Of a DNA stretch of 64,000 nucleotides, positions 13,901 through 25,900 are shown piece by piece. Positions within the stretch are counted from its first letter, which is position 1, and each line of letters starts with the position of its first letter. The stretch is from Lichenostomus cassidix (Eukaryota > Chordata > Aves > Passeriformes > Meliphagidae), in the NCBI GenBank assembly GCA_008360975.2, contig VLJF02000035.1, forward strand, positions 1 to 64,000, given 5' to 3'. The notes beneath the pieces are model-generated. The model did no database searches. It had not been told where the DNA came from and worked only from the letters and a program-made list of their open reading frames with translations. The translations under genes and the position numbers were made by a program.

Positions 13901-16900
13901 TGGGATTTTTCCTGATTTTTGGGGGTCGAAATGGGATTTTTTGGGATGTAAATGGGATTTTTCCTGATTTTTTTGGGTTTAAATGGGATTTTTCCCGATT
14001 TTTTGGGATTTTTCTGGGATTTTTTGGGATGTAAATGGGATTTTTGTGGGTTTAAATGGGATTTTTCCCGATTTTTCTGGGGTTTAAATGGGATTTTTTG
14101 GGGTTTAAATGGGATTTTTCCTGATTCTTTGGGGTTTAAATGGGTTTATTCTGGTTTTCTTGGGCTTTTAATGTGCTTTTTCCAATTTTTTGGGGGTCTA
14201 AGTGGGTTTTTTCCCTTTTTTTTGAGTTCTAAGTCAGTTTTTTTCCAATTTTTTTGGATTCTAACTCAGTTTTTCCCTTTTTTTTTTTGGATTCTAACTC
14301 AGTTTTTCCCATTTTTTTTGGGTTCTAAGTCAGTTTTTTCCCAATTTTTTTGGATTCTAACTCAGTTTTTCCCATTTTTTTTGGATTCTAACTCAGTTTT
14401 TCCCAATTTTTTTGGCTTCTAACTCAGTTTTTCCCTTTTTTTTTGGATTCTAACTCAGTTTTTCCCAATTTTTTTGGATTCTAACTCAGTTTTTCCCATT
14501 TTTTTGAGTTCTAACTCAGTTTTTTCCCAATTTTTTTGGCTTCTAACTCAGTTTTTCCCAATTTTTTTTGGATTCTAACTCAGTTTTTCCCTTTTTTTTT
14601 TTGGATTCTAACTCAGTTTTTTCCCTTTTTTTTGGATTCTAACTCAGTTTTTCCCCTTTTTTTGGATTCTAACTCAGTTTTTCCCAATTTTTTTGGATTC
14701 TAACTCAGTTTTTCCCAATTTTTTTGGCTTCTAACTCAGTTTTTCCCATTTTTTTTGGGTTCCAAGTCAGTTTTTCCCCTTTTTTTTGAGTTCTAACTCA
14801 GTTTTTCCCAATTTTTTTGGGTTCCAAGTCAGTTTTTCCCAATTTTTTTGGATTCTAACTCAGTTTTTCCCAATTTTTTTGGCTTCTAACTCAGTTTTTC
14901 CCTTTTTTTTTGGATTCTAACTCAGTTTTTCCCAATTTTTTTGGATTCTAACTCAGTTTTTCCCATTTTTTTGAGTTCTAACTCAGTTTTTTCCCAATTT
15001 TTTTGGCTTCTAACTCAGTTTTTCCCAATTTTTTTTGGATTCTAACTCAGTTTTTCCCTTTTTTTTTTTGGATTCTAACTCAGTTTTTTCCCTTTTTTTT
15101 GGATTCTAACTCAGTTTTTCCCCTTTTTTTGGATTCTAACTCAGTTTTTCCCAATTTTTTTGGATTCTAACTCAGTTTTTCCCAATTTTTTTGGATTCTA
15201 ACTCAGTTTTTCCCAATTTTTTTGGGTTCCAAGTCAGTTTTTCCCCTTTTTTTTGAGTTCTAACTCAGTTTTTCCCAATTTTTTTGGGTTCCAAGTCAGT
15301 TTTTCCCAATTTTTTTGGATTCTAACTCAGTTTTTCCCATTTTTTTTTGGGTTCTAACTCAGTTTTTCCCATTTTTTTTTGGGTTCTAACTCAGTTTTTC
15401 CCATTTTTTTTTGGATTCTAACTCAGTTTTTCCCGTTTTTTTCCGGCCAGCTGGACAGGGAGAACAAAGTCGCAGGAATTTTCCCTCGAGTGACCTTCAA
15501 GGATAAATCCACTTATGTGGAATCTTCCACCAAAGTCTACGACGATGTGAGTCCCAAAATTCCCTGGAATTCATCCCAAAAATTCCCTGGAATTCGTCCC
15601 AAAATTAACTGGAATTCATCCCAAAATTCCCTGGAATTCATCCCAAAATTTGACCCAAATTTCCATGGAATTCATCCCAAAATTCCCTGGGATTTATCCC
15701 AAAATTTGACCCAAAATTTCCTGGGATTTGACCCAAAATTTCCTGGGATTTGACCCAAAATTTCTTGGAATTTATCCCAAAATTTCTTGGGATTTATCCC
15801 AAAATTTCCAGGATTTGACCAAAAATTTCTTGGAATTTCACCCAAAATTCCCTGGGATTTATCCCAAAATTTGACCCAAAATTTTCTGGGATTTATCCCA
15901 AAATTTGACCCAAATTTCCCTGGGATTTATCCCAAATTTCCCTGGGATTTATCCCAAAATTAACTGGAATTTATCCCAAAATTTCCTGGGATTTGACCCA
16001 AAATTTCCTGGAATTTGACCCAAAATTTCCTGGAATTCATCCCAAAATTCCCTGGGATTTATCCCAAAATTTCCTGGGATTTATCCCAAAATTAACTGGG
16101 ATTTATCCCAAAATTTCCTGGGATTTATCCCAAAATTTCCTGGGATTTATCCCAAAATTAACTGGAATTTATCCCAAAATTAACTGGAATTTATCTCAAA
16201 ATTTCCTGGGATTTGACCCAAAATTCCATGGAATTCATCCCAAAATTTCCTGGGATTTGACCCAAAATTTCCTGGGATTTATCCCAAAATTTCCTGGGAT
16301 TTGACCCAAAATTCCCAGAAAAAATCCCCAAATCAACTCTAAACCAACCCTGGAATTCCATAAATGGAATTGATAATAAATGGATGATCAATTGATGATC
16401 AATTGATAATAAATTGATAATAAATTGATGATAAATTGATGACAAATTGATGATAAATCGATGATAAATTGATGAGAAATGGATGATAAATGGATGATCA
16501 ATTGATGATAAATGGATAATAAATTGATGAGAAATTGATAATAAATGGATGAGAAATTGATGAGAAATTGGTGAGAAATTGATGAGAAATTGGTGAGAAA
16601 TTGATGAGAAATTGGTGATAAATTGATGACAAATTGATGATCAATTGACGAGAAATTGATGATAAACTGATGATAAATTGATGATAAATCAATGATAAAT
16701 TGACCCAAAATCACCTCAAATGACCCAAAATCAACCCAAAATTCCCAGAAAAAATCCCAAATCAACTCTAAACCAACCCTGGAAATCCACAAATGGAATT
16801 GATGAGAAACTGAGAAATTGATGAGAAATTGATGATAAACTGATAAATTGATGACAAATGGATGATAAATGGATGAGAAATTGATGATCAATTGATGATC

Positions 16901-19900
16901 AATTGATGAGAAATGGATGATAAATTGATGAGAAATTGATGATCAATTGATGATCAATTGATGAGAAATGGATGATAAATTGATGATAAATTGATGAGAA
17001 ATTGATGAGAAATTGGTGATAAATGGATGAGAAATTGATGAGAAATTGATAATAAATGGATGAGAAATTGGGGAGAAATTGATGAGAAATTGATGATCAA
17101 TTGATAATAAATGGTTGAGAAATTGATGATAAATTGATCAATTGACGACAAATTGGTGATAAACTGATAAATGGATGATAAATGGATGATAAATTGATGA
17201 GAAACTGATGATAAATTGATGAGAAATTGGTGATAAATTGATGAGAAATTGGTGAGAAATTGATGAGAAACTGATGATAAATTGATAATAAATGGATGAT
17301 AAATTGATGACAAATTGATGATCAATTGGTGATAAATTGATGATAAATTGATGGTAAATTGATGAAAAATAGATGATCAATTGATGATCAATTGGTGATC
17401 AATTGATAATAAATGGATGAGAAATTGATGATTAATTGATGATAAATTAATGATCAATTGATGATGAATTGATGATCAATTGATAATAAGTGGATGATGA
17501 ATTGATGAGAAGTGGATGATCAATGGATGAGAAATTGATGATCAATTGATGATAAATTGATGAGAAATTGATGATCAATTGATGATCAATTGATGAAAAA
17601 TTGATGAAAAATTGATGACTTGAATTGATCATAAATTGATAAATTGATGATAAATTGATGCTAAACTGATAAATTGATGATAAATTGATGAAAAATTGAT
17701 TATAAATTGATGACTTGAATTGATCATAAGTCGATAAATTGATGATAAATTGATGAAAAATTGATGACTCGAATTGATCATAAATTGATAAGTTGATGAT
17801 AAATTGATGCTAAACTGATAAATTGATGATAAATTGATGATAAATTGATGATAAATTGATGATAAATCAATGATAAATCGACCCAAAATCCCCCCAAACG
17901 ACCCCAAATCGCCCCAAAATCCCCCAATCAAAAATCCCCAACCCACCTCCAGCCATTCCCAGCCCTTTTCCCACGGATTTTTCCCGTTTTTCCCGTTTTT
18001 TCCAGATGGCATTTCGGTACCTGTCGTGGCTGCTGTTCCCCCTGCTGGGCTGCTATGCTGTGTACAGCCTGCTCTACCTGGAGCACAAAGGCTGGTACTC
18101 CTGGGTGCTCAGCATGCTCTATGGATTCCTGCTGACTTTTGGTGAGAAACCCCAAAAAAAACCCCAAAAAAATCCCAAAAAAAATCCCAAAATCCGCAAA
18201 AAAATCGTCAGAAAAATCGTCAAAAAAATTCCCGAGAAAATCTGAAAAAATCGCCAAAAAATTCCCCAAAAAATCTCCCAAACCAACCATTCTCTGATGG
18301 CTTCCTGCTGACCTTCGGTGAGAAATCCTAAAAAAAACCCCCAAAAAATCCCAAAAAAATATCCCAAAATCCGCAAAAAAATCGTCAGAAAAATCGTCCA
18401 AAAAATCCCCGAAAAAATCTGAAAAAATCGCCAAAAAATTCCCCAAAAAATCCCCCAAACCAACCATTCCCTGATGGATTCCTGCTGACCTTCGGTGAGA
18501 AATCCCAAAAAAAACCCCAAAAAAATCCCAAAATTCCCGAAAAAATCCCAAAATCGGCAAAAAAATCGGCAAAAAAATGACCCCAAACTGCCCCAAGCTG
18601 CCCATTCCCTGCTCTACCTGGAGCACAAAGGCTGGTACTCCTGGGTGCTCAGCATGCTCTACGGCTTCCTGCTGACTTTTGGTGACAAACCCCAAAGAAA
18701 ACCCCAAAAAAATCCCCAAAAAATATCCCAAAATCGGCAAAAAAATCGTCAAAAAAATCCCCGAGAAAATCTGAAAAAATCACCAAAAAATTCCCCAAAG
18801 AATCTCCCAAACCAACCATTCCCTGATGGATTCCTGCTGACCTTCGGTGAGAAATCCCAAAAAAAACCCCAAAAAAATCCCAAAATCCCTGAAAAAATTA
18901 TCAAAATCGGCAAAAAAATCGTCCAAAAAATCCCCGAGAAAATCTGAAAAAATCGCCAAAAAATTCCCCAAAAAAATCTCCCAAACCAACCATTCCCTGA
19001 TGGATTCCTGCTGACTTTCGGTGAGAAATCCCAAAAAAAATCCCCAAAAAATCCCAAAATTCCCGAAAAAATTATCAAAATCCCCCAAAAAATGCCCCCA
19101 AATGCCCCAAGCTGCCCATTCCCTGCTCTCCCTGGAGCACAAAGTTGGTACTCCTGGGTGCTCAGCATGCTCTACGGCTTCCTGCTGACTTTTGGTGAGA
19201 AACCCCAAAAAAAACCCCAAAAAAATCCCAAAATTCCCAAAAAAATCTGCAAAAAAATCGTCCAAAAAATCCCTGAGAAAATCTGAAAAAATCACCAAAA
19301 AATTCCCCAAAGAGTCTCCCAAACCAACCATTTCCTGATGGATTCCTGCTGACCTTCGGTGAGAAATCCCAAAAAAACCCCCAAAAAATCCCAAAATTCC
19401 CGAAAAAATCCCAAAATCGGCAAAAAAATCGGCAAAAAAATGACCCCAAGCTGCCCATTCCCTGCTCTCCCTGGAGCACAAAGTTGGTACTCCTGGGTGC
19501 TCAGCATGCTCTAGGGATTCCTGCTGACTTTTGGTGAGAAACCCCAAAAAAATCCCAAAAAAATCCCAAAATTCCCGAAAAAATTATCAAAATCGTCAAA
19601 AAAATCGGCAGAAAAATAGGCAAAAAAATTCCCGAGAAAATCCCTGAGAAAATCCCAAAAAACTTCCCCAAACCAACCATTCCCTGATGGCTTCCTGCTG
19701 ACTTTCGGTGAGAAATCCCAAAAAAAACCCCAAAAAAATCCCAAAATCCCTGAAAAAATTATCAAAATCGGCAAAAAAATCAGCAAAAAAATGCCCCCAA
19801 ATGTCCCAAGCTGCCCATTCCCTGCTCTCCCTGGAGCACAAAGTTGGTACTCCTGGGTGCTCAGCATGCTCTAGGGATTCCTGCTGACTTTCGGTGAGAA

Positions 19901-22900
19901 ACCCCAAAAAAAACCCCAAAAAAATCCCAAAATTCCCTGAAAAAATCGTCAGAAAAATCGTCCAAAAAATCCCCGAGAAAATCTGAAAAAATTGCCAAAA
20001 AATTCCCCAAAAAAATCTCCCAAACCAACCATTCTCTGATGGATTCCTGCTGACCTTCGGTGAGAAATCCCAAAAAAAACCCCAAAAAATCCCAAAATTC
20101 CCGAAAAAATCCCAAAATCGGCAAAAAAATCGGCAAAAAAATGACCCCAAGCTGCCCATTCCCTGCTCTCCCTGGAGCACAAAGTTGGTACTCCTGGGTG
20201 CTCAGCATGCTCTAGGGATTCCTGCTGACTTTTGGTGAGAAACCCCAAAAAAACCCCAAAAAAATCCCAAAATTCCTGAAAAAATTATCAAAATCGGCAA
20301 AAATCGGCCAGAAAATCGGCAAAAATTCCCGAGAAAATCCCTGAGAAAATCCCAAAACTTCCCCCAAACCAACCATTCCCTGATGGCTTCCTGCTGACTT
20401 TCTGTGAGAAATCCTAAAACCCCCAAAAAATCCAAAAAATATCCCAAAATCCCTGAAAAATTATCAAAATCCGCAAAAAATCGTCAAAAAAATCCCCGAA
20501 AATGCTAAAAAAAATATGCCAAAAAATTCCCCCAAACCAACCATTCCCTGATGGCTTCCTGCTGACCTTCGGGGAGAAATCCCCAAAACCCCAAAATCCT
20601 AAAGAAAATCCTCCAAAAATCCAGAAAATCACCCTGGAATGCCCCAAAATCCCCAAAATCGTCAAAAAATTCCCAAGGAAATATCCCCCAAACCAACCAT
20701 TCCCTGATGGATTCCTGCTGACTTTCGGTGAGAAATCCCAAAACCCCAAAATCCCAAAATCCTTGAAAAAATTATCAAAATCGGCAAAAAAATCTTCAAA
20801 AAAAATCCCCGAAAAATGCTAAAAAACATATGCCAAAAAATTCCCCCAAACCAACCATTCCCTGATGGCTTCCTGCTGACTTTCGGTGAGAAACCCCAAA
20901 AAAAACCCCAAAAAAATCCCAAAATTCCCGAAAAAATTATCAAAATCGGCAAAAAAATGACCCCAAACTGCTCCAACCTGCCCATTCCCTGCTCTACCTG
21001 GAGCACAAAGTTGGTACTCCTGGGTGCTCAGCATGCTCTAGGGATTGCTGCTGACTTTTGGTGAGAAATCCCAAAAAAAACCCCAAAAAAATCCCAAAAT
21101 CCCTGAAAAAATTATCAAAATTGGCAAAAAAATCGTCAAAAAAATCCCGGAGAAAATGACCCAAAAAATGCCCCAAAAAATCCCCCAAACCAACCATTCC
21201 CTGATGGCTTCCTGCTGACCTTTGGGGAGAAATCCCAAAAAAAACCCCAAAAAATCCCAAAAAAATATCCCAAAATCAAAAAAAAAATCCCTGAAAAAAT
21301 CGGCAAAAAAATCGTCAAAAAAATTCCTGAAAAATGCTAAAAAAAATATGCCAAAAAATTCCCCCAAACCAACCATTCCCTGATGGCTTCCTGCTGACTT
21401 TCGGTGAGAAATCCTAAAAAAAACCCCAAAAAAATCCCAAAATTCCCGAAAAAATCCCAAAATCGGCAAAAAAATCCCCAAAAAATGCCCCCAAATGCCC
21501 CAACCTGCCCATTCCCTGCTCTCCCTGGAGCACAAAGTTGGTACTCCTGGGTGCTCAGCATGCTCTAGGGATTGCTGCTGACTTTTGGTGAGAAATCCTA
21601 AAAAAAATGCCAAAAAATCCCCAAAAAATATCCCAAAATCGTCAGAAAAATCGGCAAAAAAATTCCCGAGAAAATCCCTGAGAAAATCCCAAAAAACTTC
21701 CCCAAACCAACCATTCCCTGATGGCTTCCCGCTGACCTTTGGTGAGAAATGCCAAAAAATATCCCAAAAAAATCTCAAAATTCCTGAAAAAATTATCAAA
21801 ATTCGCAAAAAAATCGTCAAAAAAATCCCCGAGAAAATCTGAAAAAATCGTCAAAAAAATTCCCAAGGAAATATCCCCCAAACCAACCATTCCCTGATGG
21901 ATTCCTACTGACCTTCGGTGAGAAATCCTAAAAAAAACCCCAAAAATCCCAAAAATATCCAAAAATCAAAAAAATCCCTGAAAAATCGGCAAAAATCGTC
22001 CAAAATCCCAGAAAAATGCTAAAAAAAAATCCCAAAAAATTCCCCCAAACCAACCATTCCCTGATGGATTCCTGCTGACTTTCGGTGAGAAATCCCAAAA
22101 AAAACCCCAAAAAAATCCCAAAATTCCCAAAAAAATAGTCAGAAAAATCGTCCAAAAAATCCCCGAGAAAATCTGAAAAAATCGCCAAAAAATTCCCCAA
22201 AAAAATCTCCCAAACCAACCATTCTCTGATGGCTTCCTGCTGACCTTCAGTGAGAAATCCCAAAAAAACCCAAAATCCTAAAGAAAATCCTCAAAAAAAT
22301 CCTGAAAAAATCACCCCAGAAAGCCCCAAAAAATCCCCAAAAATCCGTGAAAAAATCATCCAAAAAATATCCCAAAAAATCCCCAAACCAACCATTCCCT
22401 GATGGCTTCCTGCTGACCTTCGGGGAGAAATCCCAAAAAAAACCCCAAAATATCCCAAAATTCCCAAAAAATCCTCAAAACAATCACCCCAGAAAGCCCC
22501 AAAAAATCCCCGAAAAATCCCAAAAAAATCCTCAAAAAATCCCAAAAATTTCCCCAAAAAATCTCCCAAACCAACCATTCCCTGATGGATTCCCGCTGAC
22601 CTTCGGTGAGAAATCCTAAAAAAAAACCCCAAAAAAATCCCAAAATCCCTGAAAAAATTATCAAAATCGGCAAAAAAATCCCCAAAAAAATGCCCCCAAA
22701 TGCCCCAAGCTGCCCATTCCCTGCTCTCCCTGGAGCACAAAGTTGGTACTCCTGGGTGCTCAGCATGCTCTAGGGATTCCTGCTGACTTTTGGTGAGAAA
22801 TCCCAAAAAAAACCCCAAAATCCTAAAGAAAATCCTCGAAAAAATCCAGAAAAAATCACCCTGGAATGCCCCAAAAAATCCCCAAAAATCGTCAAAAAAA

Positions 22901-25900
22901 TTCCCAAGGAAATATCCCCCAAACCAACCATTCCCTGATGGCTTCCTGCTGACTTTTGGTGAGAAATCCCAAAAAAAACCCCAAAAAAATCCCCAAAAAA
23001 ATCCCAAAATCCGCAAAAAAATCGTCAGAAAAATCGTCAAAAAAATCCCCGAGAAAATCTGAAAAAATCGCCAAAAAATTCCCCAAAAAAATCTCCCAAA
23101 CCAACCATTCCCTGATGGCTTCCTGCTGACTTTCGGTGAGAAATCCCAAAAAAACCCCCAAAAAAACCCCAAAAAAATCCCAAAATCGGCCAAAAAATCG
23201 GCAGAAAAATCGTCAAAAAAATTCCCGAGAAAATCCCTGAGAAAATCCCAAAAAACTTCCCCAAACCAACAATTCCCTGATGGCTTCCTGCTGACCTTCG
23301 GTGAGAAATCCCAAAAAAAACCCCAAAAAAATCCCAAAATTCCCAAAAAAATCTGCAAAAAAATCGTCCAAAAAATCCCTGAGAAAATCTGAAAAAATCA
23401 CCAAAAAATTCCCCAAAGAATCTCCCAAACCAACCATTCCCTGATGGATTCCTGCTGACCTTCGGTGAGAAATCCCAAAAAAAACCCCAAAACAATCCCA
23501 AAATCCCTGAAAAAATTATCAAAATCGGCAAAAAAATCGTCAAAAAAATCCCTGAGAAAATCTGAAAAAATCGCCAAAAAATTCCCCAAAAAATCCCCCA
23601 AACCAACCATTCCCTGATGGATTCCTGCTGACCTTCGGTGAGAAATCCCAAAAAAAATCCCCAAAAAATCCCAAAATTCCCGAAAAAATCCCAAAATCGG
23701 CAAAAAAATCCCCAAAAAAATGACCCCAAATGCCCCAAGCTGCCCATTCCCTGCTCTCCCTGGAGCACAAAGTTGGTACTCCTGGGTGCTCAGCATGCTC
23801 TAGGGATTCCTGCTGACTTTTGGTGAGAAATCCCAAAAAAACCCCAAAAAAATCCCCAAAAAATATCCCAAAATCCGCAAAAAAATCGTCAAAAAAATCC
23901 CCGAGAAAATCTGAAAAAATCGCCAAAAAATTCCCCAAAAAAATCTCCCAAACCAACCATTCCCTGATGGCTTCTTGCTGACCTTCGGTGAGAAATCCCA
24001 AAAAAAACCCCAAAAAAATCCCAAAAAAATATCCCAAAATCAAAAAAAAAATCCCTGAAAAAATCGGCAAAAAAATCGTCAAAAAAATCCCCGAAAAATG
24101 CTAAAAAAATATCCCAAAAAATTCCCCCAAACCAACCATTCCCTGATGGCTTCCTGCTGACCTTTGGGGAGAAATCCCAAAAAAAACCCAAAAAAATCCC
24201 AAATCTGTCCAAAATCCCGAAAAAATTCACCCCAGAAAGCCCCAAAAAATCCCCCAAAATCCCAAAAAAAATCCTCTAAAAAATATCCCCAAAAAATCTC
24301 CCAAACCAACAATTCCCTGGTGGCTTCCTGCTGACCTTCGGTGAGAAATCCCAAAAAAAACCCCAAAAAAATCCCAAAATTCCCGAAAAAATCCCAAAAT
24401 CGGCAAAAAAATCCCAAAAAAAATCCCCGAAAAATGCTAAAAAAAATCCCAAAAAATTCCCCCAAACCAACCATTCCCTGATGGATTCCTGCTGACTTTC
24501 GGTGAGAAATCCCAAAAAAAACCCCAAAAAAATCCCAAAATTCCAAAAAAATCCCCAAAAAAATCGTCAAAAAAATCCCCAAGAAAATCTGAAAAAAAAT
24601 CCCCAAAAAGTTCCCCAAAAAATCCCCAAAAAAATCTCCCAAACCAACCATTCCCTGATGGCTTCCTGCTGACCTTTGGGGAGAAATCCCAAAAAAAACC
24701 CCAAAAAAATATCCCAAATCTGTCCAAACTCCAAAAAAAATCCTCAAAAAAATCCCCCAAAAAATATCCCCAAAAAATCCCCAAAAAAATCCAAAAAAAA
24801 TCCCCGAAAATCCTCCAAAAAATCCTCAAAAAAAATCCCAAAAAATTCCCCAAACCAACCATTCCCTGATGGCTTCCTGCTGACCTTTGGTGAGAAATCC
24901 CAAAAAAAACCCCAAAAAAATATCCCAAAATTCCCAAAAAAATCCTCAAAAATCACCCCAGAATGCCCCAAAATCCCCGAAAATCCCCAAAATCCTCAAA
25001 AAAATCCCAAAAATTTCCCCAAAAAATCCCCCAAACCAACCATTTCCTGATGGATTCCTGCTGACCTTCGGGGAGAAATCCCAAAAAAAACCCCAAAAAA
25101 ATCCCAAAATTCCCAAAAAAATCCGCAAAAAAATCGTCAAAAAAATCCCTGAGAAAATCTGAAAAAATCGCCAAAAAATTCCCCAAAAACTTCCCCAAAC
25201 CAACCATTCCCTGATGGATTCCTGCTGACCTTCGGTGAGAAATCCCAAAAAATATCCCAAAAAAATCCCAAAATTCCCGAAAAAATTATCAAAATCCCCC
25301 AAAAAATGCCCCCAAATGCCCCAAGCTGCCCATTCCCTGCTCTCCCTGGAGCACAAAGTTGGTACTCCTGGGTGCTCAGCATGCTCTAGGGATTGCTGCT
25401 GACTTTTGGTGAGAAATCCCAAAAAAACCCCCAAAAACATCCCAAAATCCCTGAAAAAATTATCAAAATCGGCAAAAAAATCGTCCAAAAAATCCCCAAG
25501 AAAATCTGAAAAAATCGCCAAAAAATTCCCAAAAAAAATCTCCAAATCAACCATTCCCTGATGGATTCCTGCTGACTTTCGGTGAGAAATCCCAAAAAAA
25601 ACCCCAAAAAAATCCCAAAATCCCTAAAAAAAAATCCCAAAATCGGCAAAAAAATCGTCCAAAAAATCCCCGAGAAAATCTGAAAAAATCGCCAAAAAAT
25701 TCCCCAAAAAAATCTCCCAAATCAACCATTCCCTGATGGATTCCTGCTGACCTTTGGGGAGAAATCCCAAAAAAAACCCCAAAAAAATCCCAAAAAAAAT
25801 CCCAAAATCGGCCAAAAAATCGTCAGAAAAATCGGCAAAAAAATTCCCGAGAAAATCCCTGAGAAAATCCCAAAAAACTTCCCCAAACCAACCATTCCCT

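Noticed and set aside
16370..17885. Minus-strand frames rich in INLSSIYHQFI
   Set aside because: Artefact of the AATTGATGATAA repeat; no codon bias or homologue.
18608..25400. Ten long copies of the LEHKGWYSWVLSMLYG exon segment as alternative exons
   Set aside because: They lack an acceptor at the exon's own 5' edge, eight contain TAG in frame, and they are embedded in identical repeat units.
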